Shown here: positions 52,004 through 63,957 of the stretch, in pieces | Position numbering within the stretch: position 1 is the stretch's first letter | How the letters are laid out: each line of letters opens with the position of its first letter | Assembly: GCF_029931775.1 (NCBI RefSeq) | Contig: NC_079314.1 | Coordinates: 74,577,879-74,641,878, forward strand | Origin: Euleptes europaea | Lineage: Eukaryota; Chordata; Lepidosauria; Squamata; Sphaerodactylidae | Direction: 5' to 3' | Length of the DNA stretch: 64,000 bases | Notes under the pieces: model-generated | Database searches by the model: none | Told to the model about the DNA's origin: nothing | Seen by the model: only the letters and a program-made list of their open reading frames with translations | Position numbers and translations under genes: made by a program

Positions 52004-52859
52004 GTGTTTGATACAGATTTTGATTAGTTATATTCCCAACATACATCCTAGTGCATTTAGACACAGGCAGCTGTTGCCATAGTGTCCAAGAGCTTAGAAC
52101 ATCCCAGGCTCAAATTAAACACACTTTGCTGAAAGCAAATATGTATAGATTTCAATTGAACATATTTCCAAGAAACACCCCAATATAAGAAATATTTGAA
52201 GGGTTCTCACCGAGGACCAGCACAGTTTTATATCATCAATATCAATGGGAGAGAGTTTAACACTTGCTTAATCCACTGAAGCCAGAATTTACCTTTACAC
52301 ATGGGTGCTTACTGTCAAGAGTCTAAGAAACTGAAGCCACCAAAAGGTAGCTTATGTTGATCTCTGTCTTCCGTTGCTGTAAAATATGCAAGTGTTGGCA
52401 CATGAATTCTTTGGTACATGAAGAGATCTAAGTTCCTTGCAAGTTTACAGTCTTATGTTAACAGAAAAGACCAGTAAAGGTATTTTTATATATTCAGGTG
52501 AGCTTGCTGCTTAGGGCAGAAGGCTAGTATACTTGGCAATATATTATTTTTTAAAATGTAATATCTATAGCTAAGGAGGTGCTCAACTGGAAAACTCAGT
52601 GGACATTTCAAGACTGCAGTGTCACTGAAAAAAAATTACATGAGCAGTGAGACATTCTACAGGCAGAGCTTCCTGGAGTGGAGACTTATCATCATCATAC
52701 AGGAACAACTCAGGTGAAGACTAAGGCTAAAAATGCATGGCTGTTACTCCATTCTCCCGTGAATGTAGTGAATCGGTGAGGTTGAAACACATGCCCTTCT
52801 CCCACGTGCATGATTAACCCACCTCATATTGCTAGATTTCTGGGCTATCCAAGTCCTGG

Positions 52860-53180
52860 CTTGCCACGACTTTAATGGAAACGGTGTGCTATTTCCAGGA
52901 GTTCGGTGGTGCGTTTTTGTCGCCCGGGTCGACTCCCTGCTGGGAGACTGCCCGGCCCCAACAACAGCAGCAGTGGCTTCTTCCCCCCAACCCACTCCTC
53001 TCTCTCCCCCTCTCTTCCCACTCCCACACCCTCCTCCTCCTCCCAGCACCAGCCGGCATTTAAGCCCACCTCACAGCCTGCAGCCCGGAGCCCGACAATC
53101 AGAGGTGAAGCGATGACTCCTTCCAGCACCAATGCCAAACACTTCCAGCTGCCACTGCCTCCCTCCACCCGGTAAACACA
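52860..53180. other. GC-rich, pyrimidine-rich stretch upstream of gene B
   Basis: Moderately CpG-containing DNA with a long C/T-rich tract (about 52980-53050). It could be an upstream exon or promoter of gene B, but I see no decisive splice donor and no convincing protein. Its open frames are low-complexity Pro/Ser and are not called. Confidence 0.3.
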
Positions 53181-53354
53181 TTTTGCCCTTATTTTCTGGA
53201 TTCCTATTTAGCCAGCATCCAGAAAACATGCAGGGAGAGTGAGGCGACCTCTGACAGTCGGAAAATGCATGCACAATCAAAGCAAAGCCTCGAAGTAGTT
53301 GGTGGGGTGACCGCGAGGAAACAGCAGTGCATAAATGGCCAAAGAGTCTAGACC

Positions 53355-53795
53355 CTTTTGTTGTGAAGATATGCCTTTCCCCTTATATCTTCCCAACCAA
53401 AGGGGCTAGGGACTTTTCAAACAAGGTAGAAATTCAAGGAACTTGATACACAGATTGTTATATATGTATAATGATGGAAAGATATTCAATTGCCAATTTG
53501 AAAAAGGTACCTCGGTGGTATGAAGAGGAAGAAATAGCTGCAGAGGAAGGGGAAACAGCTGCTGTGTGGCCAGGACAGGGAGAATCAGAATTTTCCCACC
53601 CACATTGCAGCCATCCAGGCTTTGCTGTGATCTTTCCCAAAACTTCACAACAGAGCAAGTTTGACAAAGACTGGAGAAAAGCCATAGAACCCCTGGGAGG
53701 TGCATGAATACACCATGATGCTGTGGGGAAGCAGGAATAAAACCCACTTCCCGACAGCATTGAACCCAGGGCAAATAACCTATGTGGAAACGACT
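53355..53795. repeat. Unclassified ~430-bp interspersed repeat, copy 3
   Basis: GCCTTTCCCCTTATATCTTC, CATCCAGGCTTTGC, ACCCACTTCCCGACAGCATT. Ends about 170 bases before the start codon of gene B. Confidence 0.55.
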
Positions 53796-53963
53796 TCCAC
53801 CGAGGCCCATGCTAATGGGAAGCAGATTAGCAACTGTGGATTCTAGAACAGAGTGGGGGCGGGACCAGTTCTTACTAGACTGTTGGAGGATGACAGTTGG
53901 CAAATACAAGTGTTTTGCACGCATGAGAGTCTGGCATGTTTGCGACAGGGTGCTGGTACCAAA
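53796..53963 (+). promoter_or_regulatory. CpG-poor proximal promoter of GLIPR1L2-like gene B
   Basis: This is alignable by eye to the gene A promoter: GATTCTAGAACAGAGTGGGGG against GATTCCAGAAGGGGG, the GC box at about 53854-53863, and a following CAGTTGGC where gene A has CGGTTGGC. Most CpGs of gene A are TG or CA here. No TATA box was seen. Confidence 0.45.
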
Positions 53964-56900
53964 ATGAGGGGCTGGCTGTGGACCATGCTGTGGCTGATTA
54001 GGGATGTGAATGGCAGGGGCAAGTTTCAGCCAATAGCGTATCCCCAAATTACCAACCAAACCTTTATCAAGCAGTGCGTGGATGCCCACAACAAGCACCG
54101 CTCTGAAGTCAAGCCAACAGCTTCCAACATGCTGTACATGGTGTGCACTGGGAATGGGGATAAGACTATGAGGTAGCAGAGGGTGGAATGTTGCTTGGGG
54201 TGGGAGGGTGTGTGTGTGAGATGAAGACAGTGGGTCTGTGTAACCCAGCAAGCCCATCAACTTGATCCTAGGTTGTGTTCAATGGGACTCGATTTCTATG
54301 TACAAGCATGAGCAATATGCAGAGGTTTCCTTCGTGATTGAGCCCCAGAATCACTGCCACCCCCTGCTGCCCCACAGGTGTGCCCACCCTACTCCTTACT
54401 AGGACCACCCTGGGCCCAAGCAGTGGCAGTTGCTTGCTCTTTCTGCCCTGCTTGGGGGAGCTGCGGGTGGTCAGGGGGCCCAGCACAAAGAGGGCTTTCC
54501 CAATCTTTCACCTGAGTATTCCCTTCTCCCCGAGAGTCCTCTAACACTTTCCCTGCTGTCTTTTAGGCACCAGTCCAAAGCATGTTTTTAACCTAGGCTT
54601 TTAATTAAGGGGTTGGTCTTTCACCATCATTTTTGTAGCCTGGAAGATAATTTGAAGAGGTGCTTCAAAAAGATTGAGTTTATGCTTTTGTTCATGCTAT
54701 CTACTTCCATAATATGATATATGGACATAGATATATATTTGAGAAGATATATTTATAGACATAGTTTTTTTGTTTTGTTTTATTTTGCTTCTTTTTAGAA
54801 ATTATGAATCCCTTATCAGGGAAGAAATTTTTTAAAGTAATACAAGTTAAATAAACTACCTTAAGGCAAGACAGAAATATTTTAGAGAAAATTGCACTTA
54901 CTTAGGGGGCCAAAGGTTTCTACAGGATGACACATTTCAAGATGGTATGTTCTTGTGTGTGTTTATATCTGATGTTTGTGTTGTGTTGTGTTATGTAACC
55001 TACAGTCACAACATTAAATTCGATTCATTCATTAATTCGCATTTCAGGAGCAGAATAAGTAACTATGTGCAAGTGCCTGGGTTGCTACCAGAATAATCAC
55101 TAGATAGTGCCAGAGCTTTAGAAAGAAGAGAGATAGAAAACTGAAGGCAAATGACATCCAAAGCAATAACATTCTGTGCAAATGTTGCATCTGTGTTTTT
55201 GTATGCATTACTTAAAAGCTGGAAAATAAAAATGTTGTGATTAAAAACTGTACATTATATTTTGCAGACCTGGGATCTGGCTTTAGCTAGAACAGCTAGA
55301 GCATGGGGACAGAGATGCATTTTTCTACAAAACTATTTTTTACAGCACAATGGAAGCGGTCACCCTGATCCTAAATTTAATCCCCCTGGAGAAAATCGGT
55401 GGATTGCAAACGCTGGAAGAAGACACTTTGATCCTACTCGTTTTATCATGTCATGGTACTCAGAAGTTGCTTTCTACCAGTACCACAACAATACATGTAA
55501 AAGCAAATGTCATCATTATACTCAGGTAAAATTTGTTCTTCTCTGCTCAGTCTACAAATCTGGCAGCAAAGCATAAAAAACTGGGATCCTTCTGGTCACC
55601 AAATATGTAAAGCAGCTGATATAGAGCGTCTCTAATCCTATTTTTTGTCATAATTATCCAGACTCTGTCACAATGATAGTGATTTATTTACTTACAACTG
55701 GCTAAGTTTTGAAAGGAAAAAAATTAACATTAGAGTCAAATCTAATAGGGTTACATGAATTGCTGCTAAATATGCCTCAAAAGGATAGTTTATTTTATTA
55801 TTTATTTAGAAAATGTATATGTTGCATCTCCAAAGACATGCTTGATGTGGCTCACAACTATGGTAATAAAACAAAACAATTTAAACACAACCATTAAAAA
55901 CAAAGATTTAACGGAACAAACCATGGCATCTGAGTTCTAACAACAGCCATACAAACGTTGAGCTATCAGCAAATTGCACGAGGGAGTCTTGTAGAATGTG
56001 TACACAATGGCAGAGAACCTAGCAAGAAAGGAAAACTTGTGTACTGGGACATTCTCTATGCACATGTGCAGCTTAACCACTGAAAGAGCAGCATGGGCGT
56101 GGCTTATTAGTAAGTGCCCCATGGGGCATCTTGCCAACAGTCAAGGGATTCACTTTCCAACAATCAATGGTAGACATGGAGCTCTAAACAGTGATGCCAT
56201 CTGGAATTTGTGTAAATGGCACCAGAGTGATCTTGGAATACCTCCCAGAAAATAAGCTAGTTTGTCTTTTCCCAAAGTATCAGAGAGTGGCACCTGCCCC
56301 TCTCCAAGTGCCCCCTCTTCCCATTTCCTTCTCTTTAAGAAAAACTGACATTTAAAAGGGGGGGGGAATCATTGTGCAAGGGACAGGATTATGGTTGCCA
56401 ACCTCCGGGTACTAGCTGGAGATCTCCTGCTATTATAACTGATCTCCAGCCGATAGAGATTAGTTCACCTGGCAAAAATGGCTGCTTTGGCAATTGGACT
56501 CTATGGCATTGAAGTCCCTCCCCTCCCCAAACCCTGCCTTCCTCAGGCTCCGCCCCCAAAACCTCCTGCCAGTGGCGAAAAAGGACCTGGCAACCCTAGA
56601 CAGGATAGAAGGAGCTGGCACCAGGCTTCCTTCCTTCCTTATGTATAATTCTGAATCTGGCTTCAGAATCCAGATCTTAAAAACACACACACACACACAA
56701 TGGGACCAGGTACAGATTGGGTATATGTTTCTGCAAACCTGCAGGGAGTGGGAGGGAAATAACATTTTCAAAACTCACCAAAAGAAAAAACACACAACAG
56801 AAGGTTACAAAAATTGTGTATTTTATCAAAAAGTAAATAATAGATTTAAATAAGCTTATTTTAATATTGCAGACATGATCTTATGCAGATCGAATGTGTA

Positions 56901-59900
56901 ACATTTTCTGCTGGATACTAATAAAGTGAAAATGTGTCTTTGGATAGAATCCTAATTAAGGGGCAAAAAACCAATCAGGGAAAAACTGGATTTTAGAATG
57001 GTAATTATTAGTCCAACTTGCACCTCATTTTGTACAATAAAACTTACTTTTTCACAGGTTGTTTGGGATACATCTCATAAGATTGGATGTGCTATTGTTT
57101 TCTGCTATAAACTGGGTCGACACAGAAATGTTGAAAATTTCGTGTGCAATTATGCTCCAAGGTAACTTAAAATAGGTTAAAGAGAACTCGTAATATATCA
57201 ATCTAAACATGTCTACATATATTCTTTTCAGACCTTCTAAGGAGGTAGAATGAATGGGTATGTGTGAAAGGAAGGTATTGCAGTGACAAGCTCAGTCCCC
57301 AGCCTACATGCATCCACTGAAACATATGCATAGAAGCTATGTGAGTACATATGTATTTGCGTACAGCTCTCACCACACTATTAGTATACCTGCTTTTTCC
57401 GGGTAGTAATATAATCAGAGTTACACCCTTCTAAGACTTAAGATTAATTTAAGATGTAATTCTAAGGCACTGCTAATCAAGGAGAGATTCCCATATACTC
57501 TAAGTGTTTAAATACCACACATGTGCACACACACACATTCCAATGGCAGCATTTGCCATCAAAATCCCATCCTCCCCTATATACATGTTCTTTCTGCCCC
57601 TTTAATTGACCTCTGAAAATGCGCACATATTGCATTTTGGAGTATATTTGAACCCCAAACCAAATTACTCATTTATCTTGTGTTAAAAACTTCACACTTT
57701 TTTGGGGAATTTGTGGAGTCAAAGGTCACTGTGTTCTATAGTCCTAATGAAAACATACTTTGGCACAAAGCAGAATGTTTCTTTAGCATAAATTCAGTCC
57801 TCCCCTTTTACATATTGAGTAACTCCCACCAATATGGTTCCTTTACAAAGCTATAATTTTTAAAATATTTGAAACAACAAAAACTTTGTTTTGAACCTAT
57901 GCCATTAGACAACAAACATAAGTTTTCATGAATTTTAAATGGAAACAGCTAACATAAACAATTTCTACAGTTTAGGTTCCTTGGGGTAATTTGTACTCCA
58001 TTAATATGTCTCTCTTTGTGAAGTTAACTTCTCCAGGTTTTTAGGAAGTTGTTCTGGAGGGCAGTATCTCTGCAGAGGCCTTAAACTGGTTCCCTGGGTA
58101 GTAAACATCAAGGGGTAGAAAATCTAACTTAATGGCAACTTTAATAGATTTGTGGGGTAGTTTTTCACCCCATGAGTTTTTTATTTGTTTGTTTGCCTGC
58201 AGAAAACCAACTTTAAGTGGTAACTGGTTGTACTTTGGGGACATAGTTTACCACTGTACAGGTAACAATAAACTGATGGGGGGGGGGGAATTTAAGCCAC
58301 TTTTCTCTGCATTCTGCCAACAAAGTGTGACTAGTGGGACCTAATTCACCTCTAGGTTTTCAATGGCAGCTATTGCAATATATATGTTGCAATTTTATCC
58401 TACCGTTCCTTAAAAGAGCTCAGGGTGGCATACATGAATTTCATTTTCAGTCTTCTGTGCAGCACCACATATGGGTCTGCGCATCCGCAGGCCTGCCCTT
58501 CAGTAGAAGATTTTTCTAGCCTCCTGGATACAGCGGGGGCGCCCCTTCCCCTTGGAACAGTAGTGACGATTCCTTCCCGCCAAAACTGTCACGTGACCAA
58601 GGGGGGTGCCCCCTTTCTCCTCAATTCCTTTTCTGCCACCATTGCAAGTAGAAGCACTTTCCCCTTGCCCTCCAGCATTTTTTCTCCTTCTGATTGTGTG
58701 AGTCCATGCCATTTCTATTCCAGAAGTTATAAAGTAATTATTTAATTGATTTTATTGTTGGAATGTATGCTGTGAGCTGCCCTGAGCCTGGTGGCTGGGG
58801 AGTGAGAGTGGGTTATCAAACTAATTAATAAATAAAAATAAAACAATTAGTACAGTTTGACTTTTTGTTGCTCATTCACTTTTTAGAGTTCTTCCTAGTC
58901 TTTTCAGGATTTCACCAACCTGAATTTGCTCTGACTGTTCACCTCTGACTCTAGATAATTTTTGAATCAATTAAATATCACTGGTTCCAGTGATGGGCTC
59001 CACTATGTTCCATTGTCAAAACTACCTTGAGGCCAATATGTCACATCTCAAACTTTCTTTTATTTGCTTTAACTTCCATTTCAATCTTTAGCTTTGTTTT
59101 GTCTCCTGATATTCTGACAATGTTATTCTTTAGAGGCAATGCCCCAAGACTTCCGTATAAAACAGGAAAGCCATGCAGTGCTTGCCCAGAAGGAGACACT
59201 TGCGAAAACAATCTCTGTAGTGAGTATAAAACATTCTCTTGCATGTATTGATATTTCTGCATACATTTGACAAACTACATGCAGAGATTTTGCTGATTAA
59301 TCTGTTTTTACCTTTTGAGCTTTAATTTCACTGGAAGTTTTAAAAATGGGCACTCTAGTTTCAAGGACAGAGCAGCTTATGTTGCAACAGTGGCAGCCTC
59401 GTGCAAGACAAGGGAGGTACATCTTTGTGGCAACGCTATCTGAATTGCTACATATCATTTATGTGTATCTGTGTGCTAAAGCATACATGAATTGCCTCGT
59501 GTCCTTCCTCTGCTCTGTGGTTGGCTCTCCCGATATCTTCAATTGCTTTTAAAAGCAGCCACTGAGGTCTGGTTTGGATTGGGGCTCCAGATCTGCCAGA
59601 TAAGCCTCTGCCACATACAGGTTGGGTATCCCTTATCCGCATGGTTGTTGTGGCAAAATTTTCTTTGTTGGAAGTGACTTTTTACTCACCTGCCGGAGTG
59701 GACTCTGCTTCACGTCTGACTCAAGAAACAGCCAGTGTGCTTATTTGTTAGCTTATCCGTTAGAGAGCTTGTACATATTGTATATATTTATATCACACTG
59801 TACTGTTTGTTCATGTTTTGCACTGATTTAGACTATTAATACACGTTTGTTATTCTTGTAAGTTGTGAGCCTGCCCTGTTTGGTTTTTACAATATTGTAT

Positions 59901-61210
59901 TAACAGTGGTTTTGAGTCCTTTGGTTGAACCTCCAGGTAGTAGCTGGAGATCTCCTGCTATTACAACTGATCTCCAGCCTATAGAGATCAGTTCACCTGG
60001 AGCAAATGGCCGCCCTGGCAATTGGACTCCATGGCATTGAAGTCCCTCCCCTCCCCAGACTCCGCCCTCCTCAGGCTCCTGCCATTGGCAAAGAGGGACC
60101 TGGCAACCCTAGACCTAAGTCAAAACATGAAATTTATTTATGTTTTAAATATGCTTTATATACACCTTAGACACATAGCATGAATGTAATTTTTAATAAT
60201 TGTGTGTATATTGAAGCATCAGAAAGCACATTGGCATGCTGCTGAGGGCCTGTGAGTAATGCCTACATGCCAGCTCAAAAGATCTGGTTTTCAGGTCAGT
60301 CCGGATATCGGATGTCCAGATAAGGGATATTCAATCTGTACTATTTCCTTGGAAGAAATTAGCATATGAACTGCTTTAAGCCCAAATAGGTAAAACAGAG
60401 GCTGCATTGGTTTGGCTCACCAACTGACACTGCTGAGCCCATGCAATATTCTAGGCTAGTTCAAACCTTAATTAAGTGCACTCACATTCCATTCCTGAGC
60501 TTTTCGGCGGCCGGGGATGGCATAACTGAGGTGGCACCTCCAAAACTGTTCCCCGGCCGCTTAAAGGCTTTAAAAAGCCTTTTAAATTTTTATTTCAGGA
60601 AAATGGGTGATTTGCCCCCATTGAAAACAGTGAGGCTGCGCCAGCAAAAAGCTGGCACAGCAGCACTGTTTCAGATGGGGGTGTTCCCGGCCTGAAAGGG
60701 GTGGTGGCAGCTCCACCACCCCCCGGAATGCCCCGGGAATGCCCCCTGGGACATCAGCGTGGGGTTTTGCGCCAGCAAGAGGTCAAGCTGGCGTCCCTGG
60801 GCCATGCTGCCGTGGCAATGCAGGGAGGCTGGCGTGAGCACCCCAATGCCAGCATTCCTGCTTCTCGTGGTGGCGCAAGTGGCCAGGTGCTGGTGCAAGA
60901 AGGCCAAATGCTGGCATGGGCACTTGCACTCCTCCTGAGCTCTTTCCAGCCAAGAGCTCAGGAATGGGCTGCAAGTCATGTAATTGCTGCATTATCTGGA
61001 ACACTGTCTGAACATAACAGCCACAGCCTTTTTGCAGCCTTTGTGCCTTCTTTTTAAAAATGTGATGTTTCCCCAATTTTTAAATCCCAGTGAAGACAGA
61101 GAAATTATCATTTTCCCTACTATAATGATTAAACTCTGTAATGAAAGTTTTGGCAAGACTTGCTTTGATTTTGTGGTTTGTGTGCACAAATATATCTATA
61201 TCTATATATC

Positions 61211-61271
<61 letters not shown>

Positions 61272-62391
61272 ACACAAACACACACACACACCCAGCATTT
61301 TCAAGAAAAGGAAATGATTGTGTATGAGTTTATTAGTGGATTGGTTAGAAATGCAGAGTTATAATGGTAATAAATGCCATAGAAGCATATTGTACAACAG
61401 AAAAATCCAGACCATGAATTGCTTTTGGTCTTTCTGATGTTACATGCCAAATTTTCAAGAGTGCTTATTGCTGGCCCATGCTATGCAGTAGAGATTAATG
61501 AATGAATTCCCCAGTATTTTTTTACTTTAAATTGCAGTTATACAGGGTCTCTATTGAACTGTGTCTTTGGATGGGATCTTGTTATATCTGTACATCTCTC
61601 TTTTTCCTTCTCATTCACTAACTAACACACACTCACAGAAAGAGGGGGGAAGAGTTGCCAACCTCCAGATGGAAATTGGAGATGTCCCAGAATTACAGGT
61701 GATCTCCAGAATACATAGATCAGTTCTTCTGGAGAAAGTGTCTGCTGTTGAAGGTAGACTCTATGGCATTATACCCTGCTGAGTTCCCTGTCCTTCCAAA
61801 CCCAGCCCTCTCCAGGCTCCACCCCAAAAGCTTGGAGTTGGCAGCCCTGAGAAAGAGAGAGAACTGTCATTTCCCTTGAATGGTAAATATAGAGGTACCA
61901 CACTTGGTGGCATTATGTTTCCTCTCTTGGTGCAAATAAACCAAATAGATTATCATATTATATGTTAATAATTACATTGTTTGGATGATGCCTTCAGTTG
62001 AAATGCTCTTGAGTTTGTTGCCATTCTATGTTTGGAAAAAAAATGTATAAAATATTAATATTTTTAAAATTCTTGTTTACAATGTTTACTTGTTGACAAT
62101 GTTTCCCCCCCTTCTCCAGGAAATCCACAGCGAGACAATATTAAGCGTATGTATTATTTTGTACTATAGCTTAATTTTGCTTCAAAAATAAATTTCATAT
62201 TGAATAATGCCCTTGCACTTTTCATAGGTTATACACGATGGTTTCCACCCTGGGAAGGTCGGATTGTATGCGATAAATCCTGTATTGCTGTTGCAGTTTT
62301 AAGGCCATCGTTAATGTTTCTGGCATTTGGAGTTGCTTTTTATTTACATAGACATCATCCAGATTTATGTTTGCAAAATGAATGTATTTGA
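53964..62391 (+). CDS. GLIPR1L2-like CAP protein B, complete, six exons (271 aa)
   Basis: Exons: 53964-54140, 55268-55525, 57058-57161, 59134-59219, 62120-62146, 62228-62391; 816 nt, in phase, stop TGA. It is a tandem paralogue of the gene at 38828: exon sizes 104, 86 and 27 are identical and the start MRGWL is shared. Odd points: the position matching the first CAP cavity histidine is Gln80 (CIFLQN, where gene A has CTFQH); the CAP1 motif is HHYTQVVW rather than GHYTQVVW; and CAP2 reads VCNYAPRGN. E101, E125 and H142 remain. The amino end has only a short hydrophobic run (WLWTMLWLI) followed by charged residues, so the signal peptide is less clear. A membrane anchor lies at about residues 236-257. 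Reading frame and splice sites are intact, so it looks functional; loss of metal or ligand coordination is inferred. Human GLIPR1L2 is also degenerate in its CAP1 region, as I recall. Confidence 0.88.
56390..56598 (+). mobile_element. GGTTGCC-family MITE in intron 2 of gene B
   Basis: 209 bp between perfect 8-bp duplications GACAGGAT (56382-56389 and 56599-56606); ends TATGGTTGCCA and TGGCAACCCTA. Same length and orientation as the copy at 38392. Confidence 0.85.
59645..59922. repeat. Unrecognised insert within the Tigger copy
   Basis: AT-rich sequence between the Tigger left end and the nested MITE. Its composition and the AATA-rich 3' part would fit an old long-terminal-repeat remnant, but I found no paired copy or convincing ends. 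Confidence 0.2.
59923..60112 (+). mobile_element. GGTTGCC-family MITE inside a Tigger copy
   Basis: Internal sequence is near-identical to the other copies (GGAGATCTCCTGCTATTACA; CAATTGGACTCCATGGC). The left terminus is eroded and no duplication is visible. It is nested in the Tigger element at 59618-60338. Confidence 0.7.
60487..60975. mobile_element. GC-rich MITE-like repeat, copy 5 (intron 4 of gene B)
   Basis: Ends CCATTCCTGAGC and GCTCAGGAATGGGCTG are inverted repeats. Interior GATTTGCCCCCATTGAAAAC, AGGCTGCGCCAGC. Best-preserved ends of the family here. Confidence 0.6.
61190..61293. repeat. (CTAT)n microsatellite with (CA)n end
   Basis: Tetranucleotide CTAT repeats from about 61207 to 61270, followed by CACACAC. 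Intron 4 of gene B. Confidence 0.95.
61645..61849 (+). mobile_element. GGTTGCC-family MITE in intron 4 of gene B
   Basis: Direct repeats AGAAAGAG (61637-61644 and 61850-61857) surround an element with GAGTTGCCAACCTCCAG and GTTGGCAGCCCTG. The duplication is in A/G-rich DNA and so less certain. Confidence 0.7.
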
Positions 62392-62548
62392 TTGCATAGA
62401 GGAAAAAGAAATAGAGAATATTTGCATTACTTTTCTTGTACTTAGAGTTCGTCAGTTCCTTGTTTTATATAATACTTGGAATATGATAAAATTACAAAAA
62501 GTGATTTGTTACACACTAATGACTTGTATACAATTTTTAAAATTAGAA

Positions 62549-62554
62549 AATAAA
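62549..62554 (+). promoter_or_regulatory. Polyadenylation signal of gene B
   Basis: AATAAA lies about 158 bases past the TGA stop of gene B. Confidence 0.55.
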
Positions 62555-63632
62555 TATTAATATAAAGTATTCTGTATCTATGATAAATTATGTGTGCAAT
62601 ATGAATGGATGCAAGCATGGACAGACAGACGGACGGACAGACAGACAGATAGATTATATGATAGTGGGGAGGCCTGCAACATATCACAGTGGAGGGAGGT
62701 TTGGGAAATTTCACCAACTCAAATTTCACTCTCCATGATACTATAAGCTCTTAGGGGGTTAAGCAGGTTGATTTCCCCTTCTGTTCTGTTCTTTTCAGTC
62801 CTGAATAGGGTTTTTGTTTGTTTTGTTTCTCCTTATAAAAATTAACATTTTTTTGCAGTTTTCTTCAAATACATAGAAACTCTGTATTTGTGTTTGTTAT
62901 GCAGTCTTTCTGCATGTGCAAGCATTCAGTGCATGTGGAATACCCATGTGGCAAATAATGTCCCCCACACCATTTAGGCTCTTCCTTCCTCTCCCACACA
63001 CTGTAATCATTATCCAAATCAGGCCCTATGGCATATTTCAATGGAATTCCCACTGAGAACGTGCAACTCCAATATGGCTATGAGTCCCCAAGACAGACTC
63101 GTGTACATTGTAACATGTAGTTTAGCCCTTAGCCAACTCACAGCTACCTCTGCCTGCTACTCTTCCTGTCTGTTCCAAACAGACACTTGTCTCCTCCTTT
63201 CAGCTGCAGTCAGCCTCCTCCAGGTTCTGATGGGTATTTAACAGAGCTATCTCTATGGACCATCTTCTAACCATTAGCACCCACTAAAGAACATTAACAT
63301 TCCTTTTTTCCCACCAGGTTTGTCATTTTAGGTGTAGTCCATTCACCAGTAATCATATAGCAAACTCACAACAATATTATATTTGGATTCCTCTAGAACA
63401 GATAGGTTTAGCAACACAGAAGTTAAAGAAACCACTTCCTTCCTATGTTCCGCTTAATTTTGAATGCTGTGAAGCAACTTGCTCTTGTTACTGAGAGGAC
63501 GTGAGTTTCGTTATAAGCCTCCCCTTCAGTATTATACCACCTGAGCACCATGTACAAAGCAAACAGCACCATCTTATAAAAGCAAAGGTTTTCTTCAAAA
63601 CCGTAGTGAGACACTGAATATTTCAGGGGGAA
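62555..63632. other. Intergenic between gene B and gene C
   Basis: About 1.1 kb, with a GACA repeat near the left end. No CpG island precedes gene C, unlike gene A. The promoter is not identifiable by eye. Confidence 0.5.
62618..62655. repeat. (GACA)n short tandem repeat
   Basis: GACAGACAGACGGACGGACA followed by GACAGACAGATAGAT, about 60 bases after the gene B polyadenylation signal. Confidence 0.85.
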
Positions 63633-63812
63633 ATGAAATGCAGATTGTTTTCTCAACTTTGGCTGGTATTGGAGCTCTCTGTTTGCTGTTACACCTATGA
63701 TCAAACGTCACTGCCTGATATAGAAGACCAGCAGTTTATACTGGACTGTGTGAAAACTCACAATAATTTTCGGTCCAAGGTGAATCCTTCAGCCAGCAAC
63801 ATGCAGCATATG
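63633..63812 (+). CDS. GLIPR1: GLIPR1-like gene C, exon 1 only (continues past window)
   Basis: Sixty codons from the ATG to a canonical GTAAGA donor. A hydrophobic signal-like start (MKCRLFSQLWLVLELSVCC) is followed by LPDIEDQQFILDCVKTHNNF and then PSASNMQHM. The LPDIE motif and spacing resemble human GLIPR1 (LPDIENEDFIKDCV) more than the two upstream GLIPR1L2-like genes. Exon length and phase match exon 1 of those genes (189, 177 and 180 nt, all phase 0). It is third in the tandem array, where GLIPR1 lies in human. The remaining exons are to the right of the window. GLIPR1L1 is the alternative assignment. Confidence 0.75.
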
Positions 63813-63957
63813 GTAAGAAAGTTTTCCTATCTTTGTACAAGGATTGGTTTTTGCCCTCCTTCCTCCTTAAAAAAAGAAAATCTCAGGGACAATTTTGTCC
63901 TTATGACAAAAAAGTACTGGAGGTTGGTGTTGTTGTATATTTATTTACAAGTAAGAT

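Larger units (their letters stand above)
59618..60338. mobile_element. Second Tigger-type copy, interrupted by other DNA
   Basis: It starts CAGGTTGGGTATCCCTTATC and ends GATAAGGGATATTCAATCTG with flanking TA. The body resumes at about 60118 (GAAATTTATTTATG). About 480 bases of foreign sequence, including a GGTTGCC MITE, are inserted after the first 22 bases or so. Confidence 0.7.

Noticed and set aside
53406-54260. 284-codon open frame on the minus strand
   Set aside because: It runs antisense over exon 1 of gene B and over an interspersed repeat; no recognisable domain and no splice logic.
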